A DNA stretch of 64,000 bases from Oasisia sp. SBJ-2009 (GCA_964017155.1 OZ024858.1:21592157-21656156); one strand, 5' to 3'; positions 33,521 through 44,982 are shown, counted from the first letter of the stretch. The notes: generated by a model from the letters alone, not told the origin. A program made the numbers and translations.

Positions 33521-34789
33521 TGGGGAGTGACACCTATGTTGGTGAATATTGCGATATCCATATTACAGAAACTCCTGTGAACCACAGACATGGTCTTCAC
33601 AGCGCAACAGAGAAGAATATTCCTCTATACACGGTTTTAGGTGAAGTTTTTCATTCTATAAACCGAAATGCTCTATGAATGATTCCACAGCGGCTGTTCG
33701 GCAATGTTTACCAACATAATTTGTGTCCTACATGATGACAAGGATTCTAAGCAATGGGTTTACCAAAGTGTTATACATAGATGTGTGATAGCATCAAACA
33801 GCTGTACGTCTTCCTCGCTGTAGTGCTGCAACTTATGAATGCGAAATAACAAATAACTGATCGTACTGATGGCAACTATTTAACCTCAGCAGACTAAAAC
33901 CAAAACTACTTCTAGCAGTGTGATTGAACTACAGTGTGTAGTTGATGCCCAAGTTTATGTTCACTCAGAAAATTATCCACTGAAGCGAATGAGAGTATAA
34001 CTAACGTTGAATCTAATAAAACCAAAATCTTCTTGCAACGAAAGCATACCAAACAAGCCCGATGCCCACGATACAAATTCATGGTGCTATTCTGGAAAAT
34101 GTATAGATCTCATTTCCCATATCTGGGAAGTCAGTTCTGTCAGAATGCTGAGAAGTAGTTATCTGTTATTCATGTTGTTAACGATGTGAAATGAATGTAG
34201 ACATGCGTCAATGTTCTATAAACGCAGAGGTGACAAATATCAAATAATGCACTTCAAGTCTCCATATGATTAATGATTATTTCGTGTGTGGCTTCAATTA
34301 CATTAGACCATAACATGCTGTTACCAATATTATATTTTATAACATGTTATATTATATTCAGTTTTTATATTATATTCAGAATAGGTTTTTGTATTGTATT
34401 GAAGTTGACATTCAACACCAACTACATTTGCGATCTATGGTTTTGGGCTACTTTGGGCTACATCTATGGTTTTGGGCTACTACGACCACCTGTCGTTGAC
34501 AATCGAGACATCAGGCAAGACACACAACTAAAGGTCTATAAAGCTGTCGTCTACTTTCTTGTCAAGTTACCTGATAATGATATATCACCATCACATACCA
34601 TTCGGAATTTCCGTGTTGTCTTTGACAGGGATTTCTGCGTTCACAAGTCCGTCATTTGTCTTTATCAGTTGCTAAAACAATACCAGTAGTTCTCACCGAC
34701 TCAACTATTGGAACTCATTTCTCAACAACGTTGTGGAAAAAAACTTATTTAAAGGCCAACATATGCAGAATGGTACTTAAGGCCGCTTG

Positions 34790-35150
34790 TTTCACTATCC
34801 TTATTTATATGTAGTTGAACTGGCTTCCAATTGTATATATAATTAAATTAAGATTGGTTACTGTTACATGCCGTATTCTTTCTACAGCAACCGACATACT
34901 TGGTTAATCTGCTATATTTCCTTGATATCACTAGGACCCTTAGATCATTCGTTTCCAAACAATTTCTGTTCCGAAAACTGAGCTCTATGCAAACGTGCTT
35001 TCTCTGTAGCTGGGCCAACAAAACATTTGTCTATAGCGACCTTTTTCGTAAATAAAGTCAAAATTTTTTTTTTTAATTGCTTTCCCGCAATATATTTTCG
35101 GCGAGTCCATGCTTCAATGAGGACTCTTGCCTGTCCCCGTTTATGATTAC
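34790..35150 (+). mobile_element. LINE ORF2 C-terminal fragment (CR1/L2 type)
   Basis: Plus-strand pieces: ELNWLPIVYIIKLRLVTVTC (34818-34875), then TDILG and a frame with RTLRSFVSKQF (34930-34965). Nucleotide similarity to 14900-15060 is plain (taatctgctatatttc followed by aggacccttagatcat in both). It is broken and short. Confidence 0.6.
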
Positions 35151-37184
35151 GCCGAATGATTTTGTTTGTTGTGCATCTCAGCTTGAATTTTCAAGGATAT
35201 AGGTGCTATATCAACTGCACAGGGTGACTGGTTCCTGTATGTCAACGTCGACAAATCAGAACGCGCAAATATGAACCGTGAAATACACCATGTTGCAGAA
35301 GGATGGAGGACGACAAAGAAACTTGGATCCCTGCACGGAGACTCATCTCGCTGACAAATGCTTGCGGTCACCGCTTTCCGTTCCATGTGGGATCTTTGGT
35401 TGCGAAAACAACACATCAGCTGCTGACTGCGATTGCGTTTGTACAACGCATTCGTGCGCTCAGTGCTGGTGCGTGGGGCGTAGCCGGGTTGGAAACTGAA
35501 AACTGGATACCTTCCATCGAAAACAACTCCGCCCACTCATCAGGATTCACTGGCCACAGAGAATAAGCAACGCGAAGTTGTACGAATGGTGTCAGTGCCG
35601 ACAAATTAGCGCAGATATGATGGACATGCGATGGCTGCTATTTGGCCACGACCTACACTTGAACGTGAATGCGCCAGCAAACCAAACAATGTCTACCTAC
35701 TTCCAAATGGAAGGACTCCGTGGATATCGCGGCTGGCCAAGAACCAACCTCCCCAATACCCTCGACGCCACATGCAGGAGATCAGCACGCGTTTAATGAT
35801 AACTGCGTCGGATCGCCATAAACAAATAAAAATGGCGCAAACTACACAAAACAATCTGGCACATGCAGGCCGTGGGAAGCGATATATAGGAAGACAGCGC
35901 AAAGATGAACTCAGATGATACCTCAAGTGATTTGACACTAAACACCAGGCAATCTGACACTGTGTCATATCCTAAATGGCGACCTATAACCCACTATGCC
36001 ACAAAATAAGTCAAAGCCATCAGGAAAGGAAACACAGCCCCAAAAAGCATAGAACTAGGACATTTTAAGCAAAATGTTCAGAACACTCTCGACACGTTTT
36101 GAACTCAATGTGGGAAATTGTGCCGAGCTAAGATTGGTCTGATAAACTACACAAGTGACAAGCCATGGAAAGATCACCCTTGCTACGAGGAATCGCTTAT
36201 GAAGAAGAACCATATCGGCGCGGCTTATGCCTGTACATGGGAGATCGCCTATGCTGGCATTTTTCGTTTAGTGTGGCTGTTATCCCCTACTCGACTATGT
36301 AATGAATGTCACCAGTGTAAACCCGCTCTGGTGACTTAGCTCAGTAGGTATTTGGGCTGTACAGGAATGACGGGAAGACGAGTAGGGGTTTTGTAAATTA
36401 CTTTGGCGTTCCCTTCCTTTTGCGGATGGCTCCTTCTTGGAAAGTGTTTCTTATTTTATTATTGAAATCTTTCTTGTATGGACTTCCCATTATTAAAGTG
36501 CCCTTGGCACAATTATTACACATATTGTTTATTTTTATTAAGCACCTAGACTGTTAGACTATCAGCATACAATGCCAATAGAACAATTCATATCCATAAC
36601 GGTCGAGATTAAATTTAATGTGATGACATACAGTGACTTCGCCTGGTTTTTCTAAACCAGTCACGCCATATTATACTGTTAGTATAATAGGCCGCGTTCA
36701 AAGAAAGTATCAACCAACATGACACAATTTCGTCCGGAAATCATCGATCTTCGCGAGTATGATGATTCGATTGTTCTTTGGAACCGAGATCAGACATCGG
36801 GGTGGATTTAGAAACCTTAATAGCTGAGGAATATTGTCGTGATGGTAATCATGTAGAAAGTATAATTATGCATGTATGAACCAACCAGTATGTGTCTCTT
36901 AACGAGGTTGTTGAAGAACTTGTCACGTCCCAACTGGGCCGTGTCAGTATCGCAGATGTTCAACTATAGAACAAAGAATGGCAAATATCGCAATCGTAAT
37001 ATATTCTACATAATAATCCGTTGTTTGCGGTGTATTTCGGAAGGTTACAGGAGACGTTTATGGCTGCAAAACTCTATTTTATATTTTGTACTTTATACAA
37101 TTTGCATAAATTCAAAATGCCTGCCAATATGCTCAACACGAATTATTATAATTTCAACGCGCAATGAGTGAAGCAGGTATTGCG
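35151..37184. other. no gene recognised
   Basis: Slightly higher GC than its surroundings at 35200-36000, with several overlapping ORFs on both strands (35147-35536 minus; 35303-35566, 35631-35918 and 36118-36339 plus). The plus-strand frames have an exon-like composition but no domain, no clear start and no linked splice sites that I can defend. They may be decayed repeat ORFs. Confidence 0.4.
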
Positions 37185-38270
37185 ATTATTGGAACGGCCG
37201 ATTACTTTCTCAACGTAGCACGCCTGACCAGGACACGTCAAACACATCAGGTGACTGCCATGTCCCTTGCAAAACTCCAACATGGTGCATGATGCCTTAA
37301 AACAATGTGCAGCGCAGCGGACGAAGACACAAGGTTTGAACACTAAAAAGATCGGATGATTCGGAACATTTGTTATGGGATAAAATCCTGCAGATTGAAC
37401 TGTTGGTCCTCATCTTTGTCCGAACACACAGAGAAAGGAACTGTTCTCTCTACATAGATGTCCTGGAAGCACTAGTACCCTGTGTTGTGCTCTTGACCAC
37501 ACGAACTACGCCTGCTGGGTACCTGTTCACACAAAGAACATGAAAGCCTTTCCACTTGAACTCAGAGATGAGTCAAAAACCATTGGGTGTTCACAAAGAC
37601 GAAACGAAAGTTCTCGAGCATGCCTCTTGATCAAGTGCACGAGCAAAACAACGAAATGGTTAAGGGTGCTGGTGATGCCTTCGGCCTCACTAAAATTCCT
37701 GCTGCCCTTAAGCGATGGATGGTGGCAGATCCTGAGCAAGCCAGGATCGTCAAGGAGTTTGAGGAAATGTATTGCACGCCCGACCAACACACTCTGAAAC
37801 CTTTAAGAAACAAGTTACTAACATGTGCGATGTGATCGTGACAATGGGAAATCCGTTCGTGGATGCATCCAACGAATCAATGAACTTGAACAACCACGAC
37901 TGCATGAACGAAACGGTGGTGCAAGCACTGCACTCAATGGAATGTCTGGGAAAAGAGCAGTGTTCAAAATACGTCAACGATGTGCTTATTGAAAGGAATA
38001 TCTCTACCCACCATTGCACATGAAAACCATCCGTGGCCGCCAGCATTATCATTCCATGGGAAACTTCGACTAACGAGCACCAAGCATGAGCCGTTGCATT
38101 GCATTGAACCAACTTTCAAACAAGAAACACCCTCTCATTTTGATGCCAAAGTGTTCGATGGTGCTGCGATAGTGCATGCCGCCAAAGGCAACTTATTGTC
38201 ATATCTTTGCAACCAGGAAAGATACACACATGCTTACACGTGTTGTTTTATATGTTTTCAGACATGAGGA
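37185..38270 (+). pseudogene. transposon-associated ORF (VHEQNN family), multiply frameshifted
   Basis: Plus-strand reading through at least five frame changes: RTRQTHQVTAMSLAKLQHGA (about 37216), DHTNYACWVPVHTKNMKAF (37496-37552), FTKTKRKFSSMPLDQVHEQN (37588-37650) then NNEMVKGAGDAFGLTKIPAA, RRWMV-like KRWMVADPEQAR, then KQVTNMCDVIVTMGNPFVDA (37808-37867), HENHPWPPALSFHGKLRLT (38021-38077) and FDAKVFDGAAIVHAAKG (38137-38190). The order and motifs match a large protein family present in high copy in molluscs, cnidarians and lancelets that is regarded as mobile-element derived; its biochemical role is not established. The 62-64 kb block belongs to the same or a sister family. Clearly dead here. 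Confidence 0.75.
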
Positions 38271-38639
38271 ATTCGATTACACCATAGTTGATTTGAAAAA
38301 AAATATAAGGAAAACAAAATGGCGGCCTAAAAATGGCTGGCTACTAGGCAAATTGTCACCTCTTTTCAACCAACGTATACAAACAACTGAAACATTTGTT
38401 TACATGTTGTTGGAATACGAAATGTCGCAGTATCACAGTGTATATCGGGAAATTGAAAGATCGGAATGGAAACGGTTATAGGATTGCGACAAGCGGTATA
38501 TTTCCAGTTATGACCCCATTCCGTGGCAACAGAGTAATGTACATTGTTTGAACTTTATGTTGTTTTGTAGAGATCAGCCTTTCGCTAACACAAACAATGC
38601 GGATTAATTTATCTCACTGCTGATCAGCTTCATTGCAGC
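38271..38639. other. spacer, probably inserted repeat
   Basis: AT-rich stretch between two parts of the VHEQNN-type relic. An ORF at 38176-38481 overlaps it, but its second half has no recognisable content. Confidence 0.35.
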
Positions 38640-38960
38640 TTGCATCACTGTCATGGCATCATGGATGACTTGAATGCGAGGAGAGATAACGAAGGACCAT
38701 CAGCCCAAACCTCGCACAATGAAGAAACGGCGGCAAGAATAAAAGGAAATGATCAAGACAGGAAAGTTCTTCGCGAGAAATTGGAGCTTTGCATAGCTCC
38801 ACTTGACCAAGAGAAACATCCAGAGGGGTTGATGAACATTGTCACTGGAAAAGTTTTGAATCATCCCTTAGTCAATGTCAACACGGCTTAATTGTTGGGG
38901 GAACAACAGATGGTGTCATATGAATGTAGTTGGCCACCATGGCATTTTTCAGTAAACATA
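38640..38960 (+). pseudogene. second ORF fragment of the same transposon-associated family
   Basis: An 83-codon frame contains LNARRDNEGPSAQTSHNEET and LREKLELCIAPLDQEKHPEG then LMNIVTGKVLNHPLVNVNTA, stopping at TAA 38889-38891; the next bases still read as a family-like SWP motif (YECSWPPWHF) in another frame. In the family I know, this block belongs near the N-terminus of a partner ORF. Same orientation as the 37.2-38.3 kb relic, about 370 bases further on. Degraded. Confidence 0.6.
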
Positions 38961-39060
38961 TTAAATTTGGAAAACATTTATGCGAGAGCTATGGCGTACG
39001 TGATCTTGACATAAACACGCTAAAGGGGGTGATACGCCTACCATAGACTCGTACGAGTGA

Positions 39061-39100
39061 TTCGTATGAGTGCCACGTACGTGGCACTCGTACGAATGCA
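39061..39100. repeat. 40-bp near-perfect palindrome
   Basis: Arms 39061-39080 and 39081-39100 are reverse complements with one mismatch (39067 against 39094). The core gccacgtacgtggc contains CACGTACGTG. Immediately upstream is a further small palindrome, actcgtacgagt. Confidence 0.85.
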
Positions 39101-39214
39101 TGACACACGTAGTCGTGACGAACCAATCGGGTCGGGGGAGTTCCGTTAGTGACGTCATAAGGTGATGGCCATTACAGAAGCACACGTATACGTGCTTACA
39201 TACGACAATGACAG

Positions 39215-39500
39215 ATAGCTGCAGCAGCAACAGTGAAGAAGAACTTGGCAATTTTGTTCGGTGCATTGGCTGTGCTGCAACAAATTGATGACGAACTAAA
39301 GAAAGAAAAACTGAAGAAACGAAAAAGATGGTGGGTTCGCCCATGGATTGCGCAGCGCTAGGAGTTGGCGACGAATTTCGTGTTCTTATGAAGGAAATTA
39401 AAGTGGACTACTCCAGAGCAGTTGCAAACTTTGTCCAGATGGACGCACACCAATTTCGATATCTTCTTGTTGATAGGCCTGCATTATACAATCAAGACTG
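39215..39500 (+). pseudogene. PIF/Harbinger transposase N-terminal fragment
   Basis: LQQIDDELKKEKLKKRKRWW then VRPWIAQR (39269-39358) has the KRRWWVRPWI-type motif that opens the Harbinger nuclease, followed after TAG at 39359 by ELATNFVFL and, in the next frame, GDEFRVLMKEIKVDYSRAVA then NFVQMDAHQFRYLLV (39371-39475), which corresponds to the NF.RM....F..LL motif. The DDE catalytic core is absent. A stop and a frameshift within 150 bases show decay. Confidence 0.65.
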
Positions 39501-39775
39501 ACAAGTGTTAAACATTCCATTTGATGTCAACCTCAAGCAGATAGATTGGTGTATTACAATTATGGCTAAACATAAAATAAAGTATAATTTACTCAACATT
39601 TAAGCAGCTATAAATAAGTGAATACATACAATTGTTTTTCATATGTGAATGTCCCTATTGTGATATATTAAGAAACTATAAAAGAGATACACGTACATGT
39701 TTCATAACAGTGCCTTTGACATATGACAATCATTATGAATCCATACTTAATGTCACAATATTTATTTTATTCAAA
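39501..39775. other. no gene recognised
   Basis: AT-rich spacer between the Harbinger fragment and the acidic ORF. Confidence 0.35.
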
Positions 39776-39777
39776 GG

Positions 39778-40053
39778 TATTGTGCAGAAGTCATTTAAAA
39801 ACGGGAATCTCCAATGCAATGGCTGGGACAGAAGATGACTTGCTGGGCATGGGTTCCGATGAGGAAGACAACTTTGACGGGTTCCCAGATGATGTTGTAG
39901 AGGACTCTGAGCAGTATGCAGCAAATGTTGCATCAGCAATCGACAACACCACCCTCAGCGAAGATTAAGATCCCCAGGAATCTTCTGAAGAGTTGGACAG
40001 CGATTTCGAGGACTACGAATGCTGTCCGAGTTGTCCGGGACACAAGTGTTGAG
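39778..40053 (+). CDS. acidic ORF with an in-frame stop before a Cys-rich tail
   Basis: The frame from about 39778 reads a strongly acidic segment (MAGTEDDLLGMGSDEEDNFD) and stops at TAA 39966-39968. The same frame then continues open with DPQESSEELDSDFEDYECCP then SCPGHKC before TGA. The composition is continuous across the stop (acidic, serine-rich, ending in a CCxxC..HxC cluster that could bind zinc). It lies about 300 bases downstream of the Harbinger fragment in the same orientation, so it could be a remnant of an accessory ORF of that element or an unrelated exon. I do not recognise the protein. Confidence 0.35.
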
Positions 40054-40934
40054 TTTTAAGTATGAGAATGACTTTTGTCATCATATCTGGACATAACAGT
40101 GGAGATGGACATTAATGGACTTTACCATCATAGTTTCAGTGCAATTGGTGAAAATTGTTCATGTTCATGGACTTCTTCTTTAGCTTAAATTGCACTTTCT
40201 TATAAGTGACAAATGTCACATGTATTACTTTAAAAGGATACCTTATTGTTTGGTCTTGCTGCTATGTCCATGTTCAAAAATAATTACTCGATACCATCAC
40301 TCCTTAAAAAAATATTTCATAGACTGTTTCACATCTAAAAAGGGGGTGGGCGTCTATTAGGTAGTGCGCGTCTCTTAGGGATAATGCGGTACATGTAAAA
40401 ACTGCACTGAACACTTATTCCACTCTGGATTCCTCCAACCCTGATAAAATATACACTGCAATATTTGTTTCTAGTAATGTAGTTAGTTCACACATATGTT
40501 TTTAAAGTGCAAGTTATCAGTTCATGATATATGTCCTACAGGTAACAGTTAACAATCCCTTGAGTATCAGTACAGAATTGGTCGAACTACCATTGGGAAG
40601 ATATCCCAAATACATGTTCAGCAATCTATCTTGCACTGAAGCACAACTACATAAAGGTGTAGAGTTGGGCTGTTTTTGAAGTCATGTATTCAGTTAATAA
40701 TAAATAACACAGTTAATTACAATACACGAATCATTTAGTCATAAGGTTTTAAAACATTAATTAAATATATGAAAATATCAAATAAACGAATATGGTCGGT
40801 TGCCCATAATTTAAGAAAACAATTCCTTTTGATGTATGGAAGGAAGCTGTGTATTTGTACATGACATTTTATTTTCTTGCATCTATGAACAATATAGCAA
40901 ACAATTTGAACTACACTGTTAGACACAGTGCCAA

Positions 40935-40935
<1 letters not shown>
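40054..40935. other. no gene recognised
   Basis: AT-rich intergenic sequence with no domain or repeat that I can identify. Confidence 0.4.
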
Positions 40936-40937
<2 letters not shown>

Positions 40938-40983
<46 letters not shown>

Positions 40984-40990
40984 ATAAATT

Positions 40991-41030
<40 letters not shown>

Positions 41031-41040
41031 AACATAAATT

Positions 41041-41100
<60 letters not shown>
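40938..41100. repeat. (TA)n microsatellite with a duplicated interruption
   Basis: Long ta runs interrupted twice by the same block (aacataaatttatatatgta then tatgtatata at 40980-41010 and 41030-41060), so the array grew in part by duplicating a 50-base unit. Confidence 0.95.
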
Positions 41101-41102
<2 letters not shown>

Positions 41103-42500
41103 CAGTCTTCATCATCTTCAATGGCGCATTTTTAAATACATTGTATTGACTCATGTGCCAGGTTCTGGCCATGCATAGAGCGATTTACATAGCGCAGATA
41201 GGATTCACGATTTGAGGAAGTAGGCGTGTTTTAAATTACGATATTTTCTTTTCTTCTATTTAGTACATATTTCATTCAAACCAATTTTAACAGCTTGTTT
41301 TCGCAAATTTTAAATAGTTCACATCAGAGGTTTTGTGCATACATATATGCTATGGAATTTGAGCTGGCTTGGTTAAAAAGGTACACATATAATTTCCATA
41401 AAACGTTAGACTTGTTCCTCAAAGGTCTTTGGTTGTATACGCATGCACGATTTGTACTTCAATCGTCAGTAATAGTAATATGCAGTATTCTGGTAGGAGT
41501 AGAAATCGTGCCTTGATGTGTCACGCCATTACAAAATATGAAAATACCTTCATAATATAAGCACGTTTTAAATCACTAACAAAATGTATGTGGTCACTGT
41601 TGTGTTCTAACGCTGTTTATATATTTGAATACACTGCGTGGTCTCGTACTTTTGTTATGCGAACAATTTACACATCGTAGGTAGGACCTACGACTTTTGT
41701 TTCCAGACGTCTTCGTCTTCGAAGTTCGACATTTGGATTTCACCGGTATATTTGAGTAACTTGCTTGAACACATGTAAATTAAAGGTTTAGATGGCGTTA
41801 TTGCAGATTTGATTAGCGTTTTGTTTTTATAAAAGCGTGTCAATATAACTAAAGTCTACCGTACAATCAGCCATTTGAATAACAATGAAAGAATACATTA
41901 ATAAGAACGTAAAACGCTGCCAGCCGACCGCCTGACCAGCGGCCAGCCGACCGGGCATACAGCACCCCAGCCTGGAAGCCAAAAAGGTGCGAACGCGCCC
42001 AGGACACGAAGTAAAAAAGCGTGCAGACAACACAAAACCTCCAGAGTGACGTGAGTAAAGGCAAGCGTCATCGGCACGGAGGCAACAAGCAAACAACACA
42101 TCTTGTACCGACGCACTTCAAGCCAAGGTGAGTCGCACGAGTACAGAGACCGATTGCAACAAACACCTATAAGGGTGTCAAACATGCGAACAACGTACAT
42201 GACATACCAACGTGCATGACATGACGTGGAAGAAGGCCCGTAGAGCAGTGATCCACAGATCCAGCAAAATTGTATGCTAAGGTCGCAGAATTAAAACACC
42301 GTGCTGTACGGCCAAGGAAGACAGCGGGACTAGCCGTTTAAGGTCACCGCATCCAATTTAAGAAGTCTGATCCCGGCCAGATGCCCCCTTTGCTGTCGGG
42401 CAAGCGTTGTCCTTAGAAGGCCTAAATACACTCCGTGTGACGTGCAAGCTTACTCAGGGCTGCCCTCAAAATTATATTGCACCCAGCTGGACACAGTACT
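41101..42500. other. no gene recognised
   Basis: AT-rich at 41101-41880, then a GC-richer stretch at 41900-42400 with ORFs on the minus strand that lack recognisable content. The tracts ccagccgaccgcctgaccagc/ggccagccgacc near 41920-41955 form a short imperfect tandem. Confidence 0.4.
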
Positions 42501-42502
42501 GT

Positions 42503-42504
<2 letters not shown>

Positions 42505-42571
<67 letters not shown>

Positions 42572-42609
42572 GTATATATATATATATACATACATATATA
42601 TATGCATAC

Positions 42610-42655
<46 letters not shown>
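42505..42655. repeat. (TA)n/(TATG)n/(TACA)n microsatellite
   Basis: Long ta runs with interspersed catacatata and gcatacata. Tyrosine/isoleucine ORFs across it are artefacts. Confidence 0.95.
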
Positions 42656-42657
<2 letters not shown>

Positions 42658-43735
42658 CTTAAATGCTTCGTGAGTTTTTTTTATAAAGTATTACCATATA
42701 ACTTGTCTTTGCATTAAGCAATGTACAATTCAAAACTGTTGAACAGATGGATGAAACCACTAAGAAACTGAGGATTATATTATATGCAATATTAAAATGT
42801 TGTTAGATGACGCCGACATTTTGCCTCCACAGACTAAACATCCGCCGCGACAACGCCGGGGTTAGCGGGATGCAAGTCGCTGCTTGAGGTGACTTCTACC
42901 TGACCAGTTGCCAACAGTGCCTGACATGGGTCACGGAGATGCCAGGGAGTATGCCTTCATAACACCACAATGCGGGATGTTTGTCGACGCTATTTGTGAA
43001 GTTGCGTTTGTGAAGTTTGTCTACATCTTGACGTTTATAACCATCCTATCAGCACAATGTTAAAATTGTAAAATAAAAATTATTTATTTTTGTTTGAGCA
43101 AGATAGTGACGCCTCCGCACAGACATCGGCCAGCTTATCAAGGCATCTAAGCACAGCTAGGGAAGTTCATTCACGTGAAAATAATATGTACTTGGACATG
43201 CACAATTACAACTGTCTGCAGGCCTTGGAGGAAGACACATCCAACAGCGACATTAACACAAAGTACCAGGCCGATTTCATGAGATCGTGCAATGATTTCT
43301 TCAAGAGTGTGGGCATGAATGTAGTAACATAAGACAAATTTTGCACCAATCAATCTTACTTTGGTGATTCTCAGAGTATGTTTTTGGATGTTGCATAGAC
43401 TATTTCTCATTATAACGGAGTAGTGTATGATAAATGTACATGTTATCATTATTGATAGCAAGATTATTAGGCATATATAACATTGCAAGAACAATGCCAG
43501 TTAATAGTATATACCTACTAAGTACATTTATTTTTATTATCATTTATAAGATGTAAATAATATAGATATTATGTTGGTTGCCTGTACTTTTTATGACAAC
43601 ATAAAAGTTACGAAAATTCCTTTTAAGGTGTGTGTGGGAACACATATGACGACGCCGTGTGGTTGGAGGATCAGGTGACAGGACACCACAATGAAACGCT
43701 TGCGTACGTCATTGCTGACGTAACACCAGGACCCG
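42656..43735. other. no gene recognised
   Basis: Includes a plus-strand frame at 43090-43332 (EQDSDASAQTSASLSRHLST) of unknown nature. It reads like an exon fragment of a repeat ORF but I cannot place it. Confidence 0.35.
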
Positions 43736-43736
43736 A

Positions 43737-44160
43737 GATTACGAAACCGTACTCGTTACTCCGTGCTCAAATTCCATGCTCAAACCTCGCTTTCACACGG
43801 TGCTCATTCTCACGGAGGTTACAAACCTTTCTGAGTACGATATCGTGCTCAGACTTGAGCATGAAACGTCAAAATCCCGAGTATGCTCAAGAGCGTGCTC
43901 AACGCCGTACTCAAGAAAACCAAAACAAAAATTGCAGCACACATTCGGCAGTTTCGTGGAGGCATTAGACGCGTTATTAGAAATGTAAGGCGTCCGCGTT
44001 TGTTTCGGGATCGATCCAATCCACCGGAAGATTGACCCGAAGACGACGTTTTTAGAAAGTACCGTTTTAAGCCAGCTACAATTTTGTATATTTTACAAAT
44101 CATACCGGACGTTGCTACCAAAACGCAGCGCAGCAACCCAGAACCAGGACTACTATAGGC
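43737..44160 (+). pseudogene. PIF/Harbinger relic: terminal-type repeat plus transposase fragment
   Basis: 43737-43930 is dense in gagtac/gtgctc/gagcatg words and matches the inverted segment at 31400-31560. It passes into an open frame, AAHIRQFRGGIRRVIRNVRR (43930-43995), then RRPRLFRDRSNPPED, a TGA at 44031-44033, and PEDDVFRKYRFKPATILYIL then QIIPDVATKTQRSNPEPGLL. The RPRxFRDRxNP and KYRFxPATILYI motifs are characteristic of the region that precedes the DDE core in PIF/Harbinger transposases. The catalytic core is not present downstream in any frame I could follow. Confidence 0.7.
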
Positions 44161-44384
44161 CATAGGGTAAAGGATGGGGATTCAGCATAGCTGAATTCAA
44201 AGGGTCACATCTAGGAATTCTGCAAACATTGAGATATGATCACCCCTTCAAGAAAAACCATCCTGGCCATGATTTGTTTGATGGATGTTGAAGTCGTCAG
44301 CCATCCCTCGCCTCTCGCAAGACACAGCAACTCGGTTCTGCTACAGCCCTTGCCCAGGACCGGCAATAATGTAGTTTCACAACA
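44161..44384. other. no gene recognised
   Basis: Short spacer; no supported feature. Confidence 0.3.
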
Positions 44385-44545
44385 GTTCGATAAGCAGTAA
44401 TATCTGACAAGTTGTCTAAATGCACATAATCATAACACATTTATATATTTGCCCCAAAGCAGGTTGTATTACGCGAAAGATAGCATTCTTCATTACTAGT
44501 CAAGATCGCCAAACACACGTACTATAGCCGCCGAAGCCATGGCGT
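44385..44545 (-). repeat. dispersed repeat, inverted partner of 25160-25335
   Basis: Reverse complement shares gccatggc..cggcggc, tttggcgatcttgactag, acaacctgctttggggcaaa and acaacttgtcagatatta with the 25 kb copy. Confidence 0.7.
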
Positions 44546-44811
44546 GATAATGTATCGTAGATCGATTTGATCTTTTGTACACGTATTCAGACAATCAGAT
44601 GAATGTCATTGTGTGTTGTGGAAAACTTTGTGTGAGTGCGTGGTAGACTAGGGTAAGCCCAGAACCAATGCAAATGTACATCATGTCAGATGTAGACCCA
44701 TTTTAGGCTGTTATTATAAACTATAGTCCATTCGGAAACATCTGCCTGCATGGTTTTATAATCTATTTATTATATAATAATAATAATGTCGGTTCTTATA
44801 TAGCGGTTTAT

Positions 44812-44906
44812 CACTTTTTTATGTTATTAGACTGGGGTAATAAAGCGCTTTGAGACTGTGTGTCTCAAAGCGCTTTATTACCCCAGTCTAATAAAATACA
44901 AAAGTG
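44812..44906. repeat. 95-bp hairpin-forming inverted repeat
   Basis: Arms 44824-44856 and 44862-44894 (33 bases each) are exact reverse complements around a 5-base loop (tgtgt). The similarity extends with about three mismatches to 44812 and 44906, giving 45-base arms. It directly abuts a tRNA-like sequence on the minus strand. Confidence 0.95.
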
Positions 44907-44982
44907 GCGACGCGGCCGGGAATGGAACCCACGACCTTTGGGTTATGAGTGCGACGCTCTACCACCCGAAAAATACAGACTG
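44907..44982 (-). repeat. tRNA-Met-like (CAT) SINE head
   Basis: On the minus strand: an A-box-like tggtagagcg, an anticodon-loop-like ctcataa with CAT, a variable region aaaggtc, and a B-box-like ggttccattcc (44919-44929; one mismatch to GGTTCGANTCC). The acceptor stem is not complementary, so this is a tRNA-derived SINE head or decayed pseudogene and not a working tRNA. The following bases run into the 95-bp inverted repeat. Confidence 0.5.

Larger units (their letters stand above)
30061..34789. other. intergenic, no gene recognised
   Basis: AT-rich with many short ORFs, none with a recognisable domain. Items listed separately: palindromes at 30713 and 33499, the GAGTAC/GAGCAT repeat at 31400-31560 and TTAGGG-like sequence at 33175-33250. 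A (CCACTA)n-like simple repeat lies at 32625-32690. Confidence 0.5.

Noticed and set aside
35147..36339. Host gene on either strand
   Set aside because: Several overlapping frames of similar length on both strands, no domain and no consistent splice model.
42407..42717. Tyr/Ile-rich ORFs on both strands
   Set aside because: Translation of TA microsatellite.
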